Shown here in pieces: positions 24,412-35,543 of a stretch of DNA of 60,586 nt. Each line of letters starts with the position of its first letter. Position 1 is the first letter of the stretch. The translations under genes were made by a program, and so were the position numbers. Under the pieces are notes generated by a model. It made no database searches and was not told where the DNA came from. It worked only from the letters and a program-made list of their open reading frames with translations. The DNA lies in contig JASJAR010000041.1 of NCBI GenBank assembly GCA_030066905.1, positions 1 to 60,586 on the forward strand, in the 5' to 3' direction. This DNA comes from Paracoccaceae bacterium. Its GTDB lineage: Bacteria; Pseudomonadota; Alphaproteobacteria; Rhodobacterales; Rhodobacteraceae.

Positions 24412-25652
24412 TGTCCGGTCTCCCGCAGAGTGACATCGACGGGCACCCCGTCGGTGACGAATTCCTGGCCGACGACGATGACGTCGACGACGTCCTGCAA
24501 TCCGCCGACCCAGATGCCCTCCCTTGTGTCGCGCAGGACCGAGACCGGCGCGAACTCGGCACGGGCGTCGCGCACGATGCGCACCCCCAGACGCCCCTCG
24601 TCGTTGAGCGTCAGCGCCGATTGCGGGATGAAATGGGCCGCGGTGCCCTCGCCGCCGACGACGATCTCTGCGGTCTGGCCGTCGCGGATCGAGAGATCGG
24701 TATTGTCGACCTCGACCTCGACCCGGAAGGTCCGCGTGCTGGGGTCGGCCGAGCGCGACAGGAACGTCACCTCGCCCGTGACCTCGCGCCCAGAGGCGAG
24801 CCGGGCGCCGGCCATGGCCCCGACACGCACCCGGTCGACCTCGGTTTCCGGCACGAAACCGAGGAGCTTGATCGGCTGGAGCTGGATGACCGTCGCGCAG
24901 AGATCGCCCGATTGCAGAAGCGCGCCGAGCTCGGCGCTGTCGGTCTCCATCAGCCCCGCGAAGGGGGCGCGGATCTCGATCCGCTCCAGTTCGAGCTCGG
25001 CTGCCGCGACCGTCGCTTCGGCCGAGCGGATGGTGGCAGTGGCCGTGTCGAGCCCCGAGCGGGACGATTGCAGCGTCGCCCTGGCCGCCTCCACCGAGGC
25101 GCGGGTGCCGGCAACCCGGGTTTCCGAGGCGAACCCGCCTTCGGAAAGCTCCGAGGCGGCGCGGTCGTTGATCTCGGCTTCGACCAGACGGGCCTCGGCC
25201 TCGGCGACCCGCGCTTCGGCGGTGGGCAGACCGGCGCGCGCCTCGGCGAGCCTGGCTCGGGCTTCTTCGAGGCTGATCTCGCGGTTCGCGGCATCGATCC
25301 GGCAGAGAAGCTGGCCCGCTTCGACGAAGGCCCCCTTCCGGATCGGGTCGGACACGACCTTGCCCGTCGTCTCGGCGCGCACTTCGACCTGCCGTGCGGC
25401 TTCCGTGCGCCCTCGCAGCACCACGGCGCGGTCGATCTCCCCGGGTTCCGACCTCAACGCCACGACCGAGACGCGCCCGGCGTCATCGGCCTCCGGCAGG
25501 GGCTCGGCGCTGTCGTCGGCCGGCGCCCCTGCCGCGACGTCGGCTTCTCCGCCGCCACCGGCGGCGAATTCAAGCAGCCGGTCCCGGTCCAGAACCGCAA
25601 AGTAAAGCACTGCGACGACGGCCAGCGCCGTAACAATAGAGAAGAACCGCAT
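24408..25652 (-). CDS. RND efflux periplasmic adaptor (membrane fusion protein)
   Basis: 414-residue HlyD/AcrA-type adaptor linking the inner-membrane pump to an outer-membrane channel. An N-terminal signal anchor (FFSIVTALAVVAVLYFAVL, residues ~3-21) is followed by a lipoyl/barrel-sandwich half (VRAETTGKVVSDPIRKGAFV). A long alpha-helical hairpin rich in Ala, Glu and Arg (~125-235) comes next, then the second lipoyl half (IRAPFAGLMETDSAELGALL) and beta-barrel and membrane-proximal domains. First gene of the two-gene operon; transcription starts in the 210-bp gap, where a promoter and an inverted-repeat operator are visible. No TolC-type channel gene is adjacent. Confidence 0.92.
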   Translation of the reverse strand: MRFFSIVTALAVVAVLYFAVLDRDRLLEFAAGGGGEADVAAGAPADDSAEPLPEADDAGRVSVVALRSEPGEIDRAVVLRGRTEAARQVEVRAETTGKVVSDPIRKGAFVEAGQLLCRIDAANREISLEEARARLAEARAGLPTAEARVAEAEARLVEAEINDRAASELSEGGFASETRVAGTRASVEAARATLQSSRSGLDTATATIRSAEATVAAAELELERIEIRAPFAGLMETDSAELGALLQSGDLCATVIQLQPIKLLGFVPETEVDRVRVGAMAGARLASGREVTGEVTFLSRSADPSTRTFRVEVEVDNTDLSIRDGQTAEIVVGGEGTAAHFIPQSALTLNDEGRLGVRIVRDARAEFAPVSVLRDTREGIWVGGLQDVVDVIVVGQEFVTDGVPVDVTLRETGQ

Positions 25653-25729
25653 ATGTTGTCTCTCAAACTCCTGTGGGCGGACACCGGAATAGGGGCCTGC
25701 CTCCCGGTCCGCCCTGGCGCGGCAGGGGG

Positions 25730-25749
25730 TCTGAACCGATTAGTTCAGA
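25730..25749. promoter_or_regulatory. Palindromic operator candidate for the RND operon
   Basis: TCTGAAC and GTTCAGA form a perfect 7-bp inverted repeat separated by CGATTA. It overlaps the start-point side of the promoter box that reads toward the adaptor gene. RND pumps of this kind are classically repressed by TetR-family proteins binding such palindromes. No TetR gene lies within the window next to it, so the regulator would be encoded elsewhere. Confidence 0.55.
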
Positions 25750-25775
25750 TTACTCCCAACAGGGGTCTGGCGCAA
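25747..25775 (-). promoter_or_regulatory. Predicted sigma70-type promoter of the RND operon
   Basis: On the minus strand TTGCGC (25775-25770) and TAATCT (25752-25747) are separated by exactly 17 nt, a good -35/-10 pair, about 95 bp before the adaptor start. Its -10 box overlaps the inverted repeat at 25730-25749. Confidence 0.45.
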
Positions 25776-25862
25776 GTTTCAACCGTTTCCGGCCCGCGCC
25801 CCTTGGCATTTGCCGGACGGCTGCTGTAGGAAAAGGCGATTTTCAGGGCCGGAGGCGCGGTT

Positions 25863-26504
25863 TTGTCCAACAATGACAGCTTCATCGACGAGGTGACCGA
25901 GGAGGTCCGGCGCGACCGTCTTTACGCGCTCTTTCGCCGATATGGCTGGATCGGCGCCGTCGTGGTGGCCGTCCTGGTCGGCGGGGCCGCGATCAACGAA
26001 TATTTCAAGGCCGAGGCGCGGGCCGAGGCCGAGGCACTGGGCGATGCGCTGATCGAGGCGTTGGGCGCGCCGACCCCCGAGGCGCGGGGTGCGGCGCTGG
26101 CTGCACTCGACCCCGGCGACAACCCGAGGTCCCGGGCCCTGGTGGCGCTGCTTGCGGCGGGCAGCGACCCTGAGGCTGGCGACGACCTCTGGGCGATCTC
26201 CGAAGATGCCTCCCTGCCGCCGCTCTGGCGCGACGTCGCCGCGCTGAAGGCGGCGATGGCCGCCTCGGGCGAGATGCCGGCGGCGGAACTCATCGCCCGG
26301 CTCGAACCGCTGGCCCTGCCGGGCGCGCCCTACCGGCTTCTGGCGCTCGAGCAGATCGCCCTGGCCGAGATTTCCCGCGGCGAGACGGCGGCGGCCCTCG
26401 ATCTGCTGACCCAGATCGTCGAGGACGACGCCACCGGAGAGGGCTTGCGTCAGCGGGCGGTGCAGTTGATTGTGGCGCTCGGGGGAGACCCCGAAGCGGC
26501 CTGA
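25863..26504 (+). CDS. YfgM-like single-pass membrane protein with TPR-type periplasmic domain
   Basis: 213 residues: a short cytoplasmic N-terminus (DEVTEEVRRDRLYALFRRYG), one membrane helix at ~30-46 (WIGAVVVAVLVGGAAINEY), and an Ala-rich helical periplasmic region of TPR character. This matches the ancillary SecYEG translocon subunit/YfgM family (DUF2133-like), which works with the chaperone network at the translocon. Start is a TTG at 25863 with GGAGG 8 nt upstream. Followed 26 bp later by bamB and then der; YfgM-BamB-Der is the same order as in enterobacteria, which strongly supports the assignment. Confidence 0.85.
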   Translation: MSNNDSFIDEVTEEVRRDRLYALFRRYGWIGAVVVAVLVGGAAINEYFKAEARAEAEALGDALIEALGAPTPEARGAALAALDPGDNPRSRALVALLAAGSDPEAGDDLWAISEDASLPPLWRDVAALKAAMAASGEMPAAELIARLEPLALPGAPYRLLALEQIALAEISRGETAAALDLLTQIVEDDATGEGLRQRAVQLIVALGGDPEAA

Positions 26505-26530
26505 GGCCGCAGGGGTCGGCGAGGGGGCGT

Positions 26531-27853
26531 TTGAGAGTGTTACGCGGAGGGTTTCGCAAGCTCATGCTGGTCGGGTGCCTGACGGCACTTGCGGCCTGTG
26601 CCGAGCGCGAACTGATCCTCCCCGGCGAGCGGGAGGATGTCCGTTCGACCCTCGGGCTGGAAGAGGCGGCGCGGTCGCCGGCCGGTCCGGTGACGCTCGG
26701 TCCCGTGACCGTCACCCGCGCCTGGACCCATCAGGCCGGAACGCCGGACCACAACCCCGGCCATGCCGCGCTGTCGGGCAGCCTCCAGCGGGTCTGGAGC
26801 GTCGATATCGGGGCGGGCGACGCGCGGCGGTTCCGCATCGCCGCGCAACCGGTCTCGGACGGGGCGCGGATCTTTGCGATGGACAGCCGGTCGAGGGTCA
26901 CCGCGGTGTCCACTGCGGGCGACACGCTCTGGTCGCGCGACCTCACCCCGCCGGGCGACCGGGCCGACAGCGCGTCGGGCGGCGGGCTCGCGGTCGCCGG
27001 CGGCCGGGTCTACGCCACGACGGGGTTCGGCACGCTCGTCGCGCTCGACGCGGCCACCGGCGCCCCGGTTTGGAGCCACGATTTCCGCTCCGTCGCCTCC
27101 GGCGCGCCGACGGTGGCGAACGGGCTGGTCTACGCCATTACCCGCAACGGGATCGGCTGGGCGCTCGACGCCCGGAACGGCCGGGTGCGCTGGTCGGTCA
27201 CCGGCATCGCCACCGAGGCGGGCATTCTCGGCGGCCCGTCCCCCGCCGTCGGGGCGGACGGGCTGGCCGTCTTCGCCTTTCCCAACGGCGCGCTCTCGGG
27301 GGTGGATGCCGCCACCGGCGCGCTCCGCTGGCGCGGCTTCATCGCCGGGCGCCGGCTCGAAACCGTGGCCTCGGCCATCGCCGATGTCACCGGCGACCCG
27401 GTGCTCTCGGGCGCGGTGGTCGTCGCCGGGACCCATGACGGGCGCACCGCCGCCTTCGACCGCGCCACCGGCGCGCCGCTCTGGACGCTCGACGAGGGGG
27501 CGATGTCGGCCCCCGTGGTGACCCCGAGCGACGTTTTCCAAATCACCGACCGCAACGCGCTCATCCGCATCGACCGCGATACCGGGGACCTCGTCTGGTC
27601 CCAGCCCTTGCCGCTCTACCGCACCAGCCGGCCGCGCCGGTTTTCGGCGCTCTTCGCCCATTACGGGCCGATTCTCGCCGGCGGCCGCCTCGTCGTTGCC
27701 TCCGACGACCGCGAGTTGCGGTTCTTCGATCCGGCCACGGGCGCGCTTGCGGGGTCGCTCGACCTGCCCTCGGGCGCGGCGGCAGACCCGATCGTGGTGG
27801 GCGGCACCCTATATCTCGTCACCGAAAACGGCCGCCTTCACGCCTTCCGTTGA
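26531..27853 (+). CDS. bamB: Outer membrane protein assembly factor BamB (PQQ-like beta-propeller lipoprotein)
   Basis: 440-residue lipoprotein component of the BAM complex that folds beta-barrel proteins into the outer membrane. A signal peptide ends in the lipobox LAAC (Cys near residue 22). The rest is an eight-bladed propeller with repeats such as [58 protein letters not shown] and [14 protein letters not shown]. Start is uncertain: TTG at 26531, GTG at 26537 (9 nt after GAGGGGG) or ATG at 26564 all keep a working lipoprotein signal. Lies between the YfgM-like gene and der. Confidence 0.9.
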   Translation: MRVLRGGFRKLMLVGCLTALAACAERELILPGEREDVRSTLGLEEAARSPAGPVTLGPVTVTRAWTHQAGTPDHNPGHAALSGSLQRVWSVDIGAGDARRFRIAAQPVSDGARIFAMDSRSRVTAVSTAGDTLWSRDLTPPGDRADSASGGGLAVAGGRVYATTGFGTLVALDAATGAPVWSHDFRSVASGAPTVANGLVYAITRNGIGWALDARNGRVRWSVTGIATEAGILGGPSPAVGADGLAVFAFPNGALSGVDAATGALRWRGFIAGRRLETVASAIADVTGDPVLSGAVVVAGTHDGRTAAFDRATGAPLWTLDEGAMSAPVVTPSDVFQITDRNALIRIDRDTGDLVWSQPLPLYRTSRPRRFSALFAHYGPILAGGRLVVASDDRELRFFDPATGALAGSLDLPSGAAADPIVVGGTLYLVTENGRLHAFR

Positions 27854-27908
27854 GGCGCGAACCCGGCTAGACAGGCGCTTTCGCCGCAACCCGGGACCGC
27901 TGCCCCAG

Positions 27909-29348
27909 ATGACCTTCAGCCTCGCCATCGTCGGCCGCCCGAATGTGGGCAAGTCGACCCTCTTCAACCGCCTGGTCGGGCGGCGCCTGGCGCTCGTCGA
28001 CGACCAGCCCGGGGTCACCCGCGACCTCCGTGAAGGCGACGCGCGCCTCGGGCCGCTGCGGTTCACTGTGATCGACACCGCGGGGCTCGAAGAGGCCACC
28101 GACGACAGTCTGGCCGGCCGGATGCGAAAGCTCACCGAACGCGCCGTGGCCATGGCCGATGCCTGCCTTTTTCTGATCGACGCCCGTGCCGGGGTGCTGC
28201 CCGCCGACCGGGTCTTCGCCGACATCCTGCGCCGCTCCGGCAAAACCGTGTTTCTGGCCGCCAACAAGGCCGAGGGCCGGGCCGGGGAGGCGGGGCTGAT
28301 CGAGGCCTGGGAACTGGGGCTCGGCGAGCCGATGGGCCTTTCTGCCGAGCACGGCGAGGGGCTCGACGACCTCCTTCGCGCCCTGACCCCGCGCGTCGAG
28401 GCCGCCGCCGAAACCGCCGAAGAGGCGCCCGATATCGGGCTCTCGGTGGAGGACGGCGCGGATGGCCCCGACCTCACCCGCCCGCTCCAGGTCGCCGTCG
28501 TCGGGCGCCCGAACGCGGGAAAGTCGACGCTCATCAACCGGCTTCTGGGCGACGAGCGTCTGCTCACCGGCCCCGAGGCCGGCATCACCCGCGACGCCAT
28601 CGCCCTCGATCTCGATTGGGACGGAAGAGCCGTGCGCATCTTCGACACCGCCGGCATGAGAAAGCGGGCGAAAGTCCAGGAAAAGCTCGAAAAGCTCTCG
28701 GTCTCCGACGGTTTGCGCGCGGTAAAGTTCGCCGAGGTCGTCGTGGTGCTCCTCGACGCCGCGATCCCCTTCGAACAGCAGGACCTCCGCATCGCCGATC
28801 TCGCCGAGCGCGAGGGCCGGGCGGTGGTGGTCGCGGTCAACAAATGGGACCTCGAAGAGGACAAAGGCGCGAAGCTCAAGGAGTTGCGCGCGGAGTTCGA
28901 GCGGCTTCTGCCGCAGCTTCGCGGCGCGCCGCTGGTGACGGTCTCGGCCAGGACGGGCCGGGGGCTCGACCGGCTCAAAGCGGCGGTGCTGAAGGCCCAT
29001 GAGGTCTGGAACCGCCGGGTGACGACCGCAGAGCTCAACCGCTGGCTTGCCGCGATGGTCGCGGCCCACCCGCCGCCGGCGCCGGGGGGCAGGCGGATCA
29101 AGCTCAGATATGCGACCCAGGCCAAGACCCGGCCGCCGGGGTTCGTGGTCATGGCGTCATATCCCGAAAAGATTCCAGAGAGTTACGCGCGCTATCTCAT
29201 CAACGGGCTCCGCGAGGACTTCGACATGCCCGGCACGCCGATCCGGCTCACGTTCCGCAGCCAGTCGGAGAAGAACCCGTATAAGAACAAGAAGAAATCG
29301 ACGCCGTCACGGCTCCGGAAGCATCTGGGCAAGCCGCCGCCGGGGTGA
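27909..29348 (+). CDS. der: Ribosome biogenesis GTPase Der (EngA)
   Basis: 479-residue tandem GTPase needed for maturation of the 50S subunit. First G domain: GRPNVGKST (G1, residues 9-17), DDQPGVTRD (G2), DTAG (G3), NKAE (G4). Second: [23 protein letters not shown]. The C-terminal KH-like domain contains [20 protein letters not shown] and a basic tail ([16 protein letters not shown]). The start at 27909 follows CCCCAG and gives [16 protein letters not shown]. Third gene of the YfgM-like-bamB-der cluster. Downstream lies a two-palindrome element. Confidence 0.96.
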   Translation: MTFSLAIVGRPNVGKSTLFNRLVGRRLALVDDQPGVTRDLREGDARLGPLRFTVIDTAGLEEATDDSLAGRMRKLTERAVAMADACLFLIDARAGVLPADRVFADILRRSGKTVFLAANKAEGRAGEAGLIEAWELGLGEPMGLSAEHGEGLDDLLRALTPRVEAAAETAEEAPDIGLSVEDGADGPDLTRPLQVAVVGRPNAGKSTLINRLLGDERLLTGPEAGITRDAIALDLDWDGRAVRIFDTAGMRKRAKVQEKLEKLSVSDGLRAVKFAEVVVVLLDAAIPFEQQDLRIADLAEREGRAVVVAVNKWDLEEDKGAKLKELRAEFERLLPQLRGAPLVTVSARTGRGLDRLKAAVLKAHEVWNRRVTTAELNRWLAAMVAAHPPPAPGGRRIKLRYATQAKTRPPGFVVMASYPEKIPESYARYLINGLREDFDMPGTPIRLTFRSQSEKNPYKNKKKSTPSRLRKHLGKPPPG

Positions 29349-29426
29349 GGCGGGCGGGAGCTTCGTTTGAGCCGAGGGGTGGTTCTGGCCTTGAGCGTAC
29401 GTTCGGGTCTTGCTCCGGCAGCTCTT

Positions 29427-29513
29427 GGCGAAACACGCCCCGGACGTGATCCGGGGCCCCGATCCACCGGAGTGCCAAGCCTGTCGAGGTCCCGGGTCAA
29501 GCCCGGGACGCGG
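29427..29513. repeat. Two-palindrome intergenic element after der
   Basis: AAACACGCCCCGGACGTGATCCGGGG (first palindrome core CCCCGGACGTGATCCGGGG, 29437-29455) is followed by spacer CACCGGAGTGCCAAGCC and by CCCGGGTCAAGCCCGGG (29491-29507). The upstream flank TCTTGCTCCGGCAGC is also found before the copy at 48724. It sits between convergent genes and could act as a bidirectional stop or mRNA-stabilising hairpin. Confidence 0.85.
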
Positions 29514-29588
29514 GTTACTCGGGGTCGGGGCGCAGCGCCAACGCCAGCTCCAGGCCAAACTCGTCCTCCGGTGGTTCAGGTCGGGCGC

Positions 29589-30284
29589 TCACTCCCGCAA
29601 CCGGCCCCGGCGCGTCGCGGCCACCGCGAGGAGTGCGGCCATGGCAATCCCCGCCGCAACCGCCACCGACCAGGTCTCACCGGCATTTCTGACGATCACC
29701 GCCGCCAGCGCCCAGAGCAGGCCGGCCCCGTAGGCGAGGTTTCCCGTCGCCCGGAGCACCAAGGCCGCCAGAACGCCAGCGACGAGGATCGCCCCCCAGG
29801 CCGCCGGCACCGCGCTTGCTACCCCGTGTCCCGCCGCCAGGAGCCCCAGCGATACCGATGCGGCCGCCGTGAGCCAGCCGGCATAGAGCCCCAGCGGCCA
29901 GGCGAGCCAGGGCCGGTCCGCGCGCGGCGCCTTGAGGAGCCCCCAGAGGGCGGCGGCGAGCATCACCCAGATGAGGATCGTCGCCATCACCGGGCTCTGG
30001 TTCGCGACCGTATTCCAACTGGCGCCAACGATGAAACTCACCATCAGCGGCCAGCGCAGCGCGTCCCAGCCGGGGTTCTCGGCGCGCCGGATAAGCCCAT
30101 AGCCGGCCGAGGCGAGAAGCCAGAGGAAGATCACCCCCCAGATCGCGAAGGCATAGCCGGCCGGCTGCACCGGCGGATCGATCTGGGGGACGGGGAACTG
30201 CTCGGGCGCAAACCCTGCAAAGGGCACCACATAGGCGCCGACGACGAAGGCCAATGTCGCGCAGAGCAGGAGAATCGCCTTCAT
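29589..30284 (-). CDS. TspO/MBR-like integral membrane protein
   Basis: 231-residue protein with about seven hydrophobic segments. It begins with a signal-like helix (MKAILLLCATLAFVVGAYVV), then FAGFAPEQFPVPQIDPPVQP and AGYAFAIWGVIFLWLLAS, reminiscent of the P-x-x-x-F-x-x-(V/I)W pattern in TspO-type tryptophan-rich sensory proteins. It is longer than a standard 5-helix TspO (~160), so I call it TspO-like only. An alternative start at 30338 or 30344 ([11 protein letters not shown]) would overlap the serS stop; neither start has a strong Shine-Dalgarno. Same strand as and just downstream of serS, hence probably cotranscribed. Confidence 0.6.
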   Translation of the reverse strand: MKAILLLCATLAFVVGAYVVPFAGFAPEQFPVPQIDPPVQPAGYAFAIWGVIFLWLLASAGYGLIRRAENPGWDALRWPLMVSFIVGASWNTVANQSPVMATILIWVMLAAALWGLLKAPRADRPWLAWPLGLYAGWLTAAASVSLGLLAAGHGVASAVPAAWGAILVAGVLAALVLRATGNLAYGAGLLWALAAVIVRNAGETWSVAVAAGIAMAALLAVAATRRGRLRE

Positions 30285-30321
30285 CCGCGGGCCGTCGTCC
30301 CGCTCAGGGGTCGGCGGGATG

Positions 30322-31614
30322 TCAGACAAGCGCTCCATCCGCATCGATCCGGCTCTTCCCGCCGAGCCAGGGGCCGAGGGCTTGCGGCAAAACCACCTCG
30401 CCCGCCTCGGTCTGGCCGTTCTCCATGACCGCGATGAGGCAGCGGCCCACGGCGAGGCCCGAGCCGTTGAGCGTTGCGACAAACTCCGGTTTGCCGCCGC
30501 CCTCGGGCCGGTAGCGGGCGTTCATCCGCCGGGCCTGGAACGTGCCGCAGGTGGAGACCGAGGAAATCTCGCGGTAGGTGCCTTGCCCCGGCAGCCAGAC
30601 CTCGATGTCGTGGGTCTTTTCGGCCCCGAAGCCCATGTCCCCGGTGCAGAGCACGACCGTCCGGTAGGGCAGGCCGAGGCGTTCGAGCACGGTTTCGGCG
30701 CAGCGGGTCATCCGCTCATGCTCGGCGAGCGCGTCTTCGGGCTTGCAGACCGTCACCATCTCCACCTTCTCGAACTGGTGCTGGCGGAGCATTCCGGCAG
30801 TGTCCTTGCCCGCAGACCCCGCCTCGGAGCGGAAACATAGAGAATGGGCGGTGTAGCGGCGGGGCAGGTAGCTGTCCTCGACGATGAGCCCGTTGACGAT
30901 ATTCGTCAGCGTCACCTCGGAGGTTGGAATGAGCCACCAGCCATTGGTCGTCCGGTAGCTGTCCTCGCCGAATTTCGGAAGCTGACCGGTCCCGAGCATC
31001 ATCTCGTCGCGCACGAGCACGGGGGTGTTCGTCTCAATGAGATCGTGCTCGGTCGTGTGAAGGTCGAGCATGAACTGCGCCAGCGCCCGGTGGACCCGCG
31101 CGACCGCACCCGACATGAGCGCAAAGCGGGAGCCCGAGAGCTTCGCCGCCACCTCGAAGTCGAGCCCCGGCTTGACGCCGTCGATCTCGAAATGCTCCTT
31201 CGGGGCGAAGTCGAAGGTCTTCGGCTCGCCCCGGCGGCGGATCTCGACATTGTCCTCCTCGTCCGCACCGTCGGGCACCTCCGCAAGCGGCAGGTTCGGC
31301 AGACCCATCAGAAGATCGGTGAGGCGGGCATCCTCCGCCTTGGCCGTCTCTTCAAGCCGGGCGATCTCGTCTTTTTTCTCGGCCACCAGCGCGCGCAGCC
31401 GCTCGAATTCGGCCTCGTCGCCCCTGGCCTTGGCAGCCCCCACCTCTTTCGAGGCGGCATTTCGTTCGGCAAGGGCGGCCTCGGCCGCCGCGATGGCCTC
31501 CCGGCGCGCGGCATCGATGGCCAAGACCTCCGACGACACGCCACCGACACCCCTGCGGCCGAGGGATTGGTCGAAGGCGTCCGGGTTATCCCGGATCCAG
31601 CGGATGTCGTGCAT
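30322..31614 (-). CDS. serS: Serine-tRNA ligase
   Basis: 430-residue class II synthetase charging tRNA-Ser. The N-terminal coiled-coil arm that grips the long variable arm of tRNA is seen at ~30-105 (charged Glu/Lys/Ala-rich). Motif 1 is around [11 protein letters not shown], motif 2 is [20 protein letters not shown] and motif 3 is [22 protein letters not shown] here as [20 protein letters not shown]. Start [15 protein letters not shown] is the classic SerRS beginning. Stands divergent from yajC, with 198 bp between. Confidence 0.96.
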   Translation of the reverse strand: MHDIRWIRDNPDAFDQSLGRRGVGGVSSEVLAIDAARREAIAAAEAALAERNAASKEVGAAKARGDEAEFERLRALVAEKKDEIARLEETAKAEDARLTDLLMGLPNLPLAEVPDGADEEDNVEIRRRGEPKTFDFAPKEHFEIDGVKPGLDFEVAAKLSGSRFALMSGAVARVHRALAQFMLDLHTTEHDLIETNTPVLVRDEMMLGTGQLPKFGEDSYRTTNGWWLIPTSEVTLTNIVNGLIVEDSYLPRRYTAHSLCFRSEAGSAGKDTAGMLRQHQFEKVEMVTVCKPEDALAEHERMTRCAETVLERLGLPYRTVVLCTGDMGFGAEKTHDIEVWLPGQGTYREISSVSTCGTFQARRMNARYRPEGGGKPEFVATLNGSGLAVGRCLIAVMENGQTEAGEVVLPQALGPWLGGKSRIDADGALV

Positions 31615-31812
31615 CGTCTTTCTCCATCTTCTCCTCCGGCGCGACTCGCCCCGGGGCCGGGGCGCTATATGCCCCGATTTCGACGCTCTGTCAGGGGGCT
31701 GCGCCAGACACGCACTGGCGCAACCTTCCTTGCACCCCTAAATGCCTCCCTATAGGGTGCGCCAACTTTGCCGGGGGCACCTCCCGGGGCAACTTCAAGG
31801 ACCGTTTCACGC

Positions 31813-32136
31813 ATGCTCGTCACACCAGCCTATGCGCAAGCCGCCGGTGGGGCCGGCGGAGCCTTCGCCAGCTTCATCCCGCTCATTCTCATCTTCGCGA
31901 TCATGTATTTTCTCCTGATCCGGCCGCAGCAGAAGAAAGTCAAAGAGCACCAGAAAATGGTCGAGGGCCTCAGGCGCGGCGACCAGGTGGTGACCCAGGG
32001 CGGGCTCATCGGCAAGGTCACAAAGGTCAAGGAAGACAACGAGATCGAGGTCGAACTTGCCCAAAACGTGAAGGTCCGCGTGGTCAAGAACACCGTCGCC
32101 CAGGTGGTGTCGAAAACCGAGCCCGCAGAGAGCTAG
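31813..32136 (+). CDS. yajC: Preprotein translocase subunit YajC
   Basis: 107-residue small membrane partner of SecDF. One transmembrane helix (~18-40, FIPLILIFAIMYFLLIRPQQ) carries the family hallmark LIRPQQKKVKEHQKM, followed by the cytoplasmic domain GDQVVTQGGLIGKVTKV. ATG at 31813 starts MLVTPAYAQAAGG, standard for alphaproteobacteria. Eighteen bp before secD; yajC-secD-secF form one operon. Confidence 0.94.
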   Translation: MLVTPAYAQAAGGAGGAFASFIPLILIFAIMYFLLIRPQQKKVKEHQKMVEGLRRGDQVVTQGGLIGKVTKVKEDNEIEVELAQNVKVRVVKNTVAQVVSKTEPAES

Positions 32137-32154
32137 AGCCGAAAGGGCGCGCCC

Positions 32155-33816
<1,662 letters not shown>

Positions 33817-33819
33817 CCG

Positions 33820-34788
33820 ATGCGCCTGAAACTCGTTCCCAAAGAGACCGCGTTCAACTTCTTCGCCCGCCCCACGCTCTGGCTCGGCATCTCGGGCGTG
33901 CTGATGGTCGCGGCCTTCGTGAGCTTCTTCCTCCAGGGGCTCAACTACGGGATCGACTTTCGCGGCGGCACCACCATCCGGACCGAATCCGCCCAGCCTA
34001 TCGACGTGGCCGCCTACCGCGAGGCTATCGCGGTTCTGGACCTCGGCGACGTCTCGATCACGGAAGTCTTCGACCCGACCTTCGGGCCTGACGAGAACGT
34101 CGCGATGATCTCGATCCAGGCCCAGGAGGGCGAGGAAAGCGTCTCGGCGGATGTGGTCCGGGCGGTGCAGGACGCGCTCCGAGGGGTCGCCCCCGACATC
34201 ACCTTCCCCTCGGTCGAATCGGTGGGGCCGACGGTTTCGGGCGAACTCATTCAAACGGCGATTATCGCGGTGGTCTTGGCCATCGGCGCGGTGCTCGTCT
34301 ACATCTGGCTCAGGTTCGAATGGCAATTCGCCCTGGGCGCCGTCGCCGCGCTCGTCCACGACGTGATCCTCACTATAGGCATCTTCTCGGAGCTGCAAAT
34401 CCGCTTCGATCTGGCGATCATCGCCGCGCTCCTGACCATCGTCGGCTATTCGCTCAATGACACCGTTGTCGTCTTCGACCGGGTCCGCGAGAACCTCAGG
34501 AAATACAAGCAGCGCCCCCTCAAGGAGGTGCTCAACCTCTCGATCAACGAGACCCTATCGCGCACCGTGATGACGTCGGTCACCACGCTTCTCGCCCTCA
34601 TCTCGCTCTATGTCTTGGGCGGCGACGTCATCCGCGGCTTCGTTTTCGCGATGATCTGGGGCGTGATCGTGGGCACCTATTCGTCGATCTTCATCGCCAG
34701 CGCGATCCTTCTGGTGCTCGGCGTCAAGCGCGACTGGTCGAAGCCCGACGCCAACCAGGGCAACCAATTCGCCAACGTCGATGCCTGA
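33820..34788 (+). CDS. secF: Protein translocase subunit SecF
   Basis: 322-residue partner of SecD. TM1 at ~20-40 leads into NYGIDFRGGTTIRTES. The periplasmic P4 domain follows, then five helices including ATIVGYSLNDTVVVFDRVRENL-type signature, seen here as LTIVGYSLNDTVVVFDRVRE, and SINETLSRTVMTSVTTLL. Completes yajC-secD-secF. Its last 8 nt overlap the TauE/SafE-like gene (ATGCCTGA), suggesting that gene is also read from this operon. Confidence 0.96.
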   Translation: MRLKLVPKETAFNFFARPTLWLGISGVLMVAAFVSFFLQGLNYGIDFRGGTTIRTESAQPIDVAAYREAIAVLDLGDVSITEVFDPTFGPDENVAMISIQAQEGEESVSADVVRAVQDALRGVAPDITFPSVESVGPTVSGELIQTAIIAVVLAIGAVLVYIWLRFEWQFALGAVAALVHDVILTIGIFSELQIRFDLAIIAALLTIVGYSLNDTVVVFDRVRENLRKYKQRPLKEVLNLSINETLSRTVMTSVTTLLALISLYVLGGDVIRGFVFAMIWGVIVGTYSSIFIASAILLVLGVKRDWSKPDANQGNQFANVDA

Positions 34789-35533
34789 CGGGCTCGCCCT
34801 GGCGCTCGCGACGCCGGGGCTCCATTGGCTTCTGGCCACGGCCTTCGCCGCCGGGGCGATCTACGGTTTCGCCGGGTTCGGCGCGGCACTTCTTTTCATG
34901 CCCATCGGCGCGCGCGTCACCGACCCGGTAACCGCCGTGGCGATGTTCGCCGTCGCCGCCCTCGGTTCCGCACTCACGGTTCTGCCCCAGGCCTGGGCCG
35001 CCTGCGACCGGCGCGCGAGCCTCACCGTGACTGCCGCCGCCCTGGCCGTTCTCCCCCTCGGCGTGGCCGTGCTGCGGGCCGGGGACCCCGAAGCGATCCG
35101 CCTTGCGGTCTCGGCGGTCGTCATCGCCACGCTCGCGGCCCTGATGGCCGGCTGGCGCTACCGGTTCACGCCGGGCCCCGCGGCATGGCTCGGCGTCGGC
35201 GGCGCGGTGGGGTTTCTCGGCGGAGCAACGGGGCTCAACGGCCCGCCGCTCGTTCTGTTTCAGCTTGGAGGCCAAGACGGCGCCGCCCGCTCGCGCGCCA
35301 ACACCATCGTGCCCTTGACCCTGTCGAGCTTCGCCGTCCTCCCCGTCCTCGCGCTTCAAGGGGCGCTCGCCGCGCCGGCCATCTGGCTCGGTCTTCTCAT
35401 CCTGCCGCTCTACGCGCTGGGCGGCTTCATCGGGCGGCGATTGTTTGACCCCGCCCGGGCCAGGCTTTACCGCTGGAGCGCCTACGCCATCATTGCCGTC
35501 GCGGCCGTTGCCGGCCTGCCGTGGCTCGATTGA
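34781..35533 (+). CDS. TauE/SafE-family membrane permease
   Basis: 250-residue protein with about eight hydrophobic helices in the two-repeat layout of the TauE/SafE (DUF81) family: IYGFAGFGAALLFMPIGARV in the first half and GFLGGATGLNGPPLVLFQL in the second, both with the family's Gly-rich turn and P-x-L-x-x motif. Members export organosulfonates or sulfite, or transport other small anions; the substrate cannot be read from sequence. Overlaps secF by 8 nt and is 10 bp before the Mth938-like gene. Confidence 0.85.
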   Translation: MPDGLALALATPGLHWLLATAFAAGAIYGFAGFGAALLFMPIGARVTDPVTAVAMFAVAALGSALTVLPQAWAACDRRASLTVTAAALAVLPLGVAVLRAGDPEAIRLAVSAVVIATLAALMAGWRYRFTPGPAAWLGVGGAVGFLGGATGLNGPPLVLFQLGGQDGAARSRANTIVPLTLSSFAVLPVLALQGALAAPAIWLGLLILPLYALGGFIGRRLFDPARARLYRWSAYAIIAVAAVAGLPWLD

Positions 35534-35543
35534 GGACGCCGAG

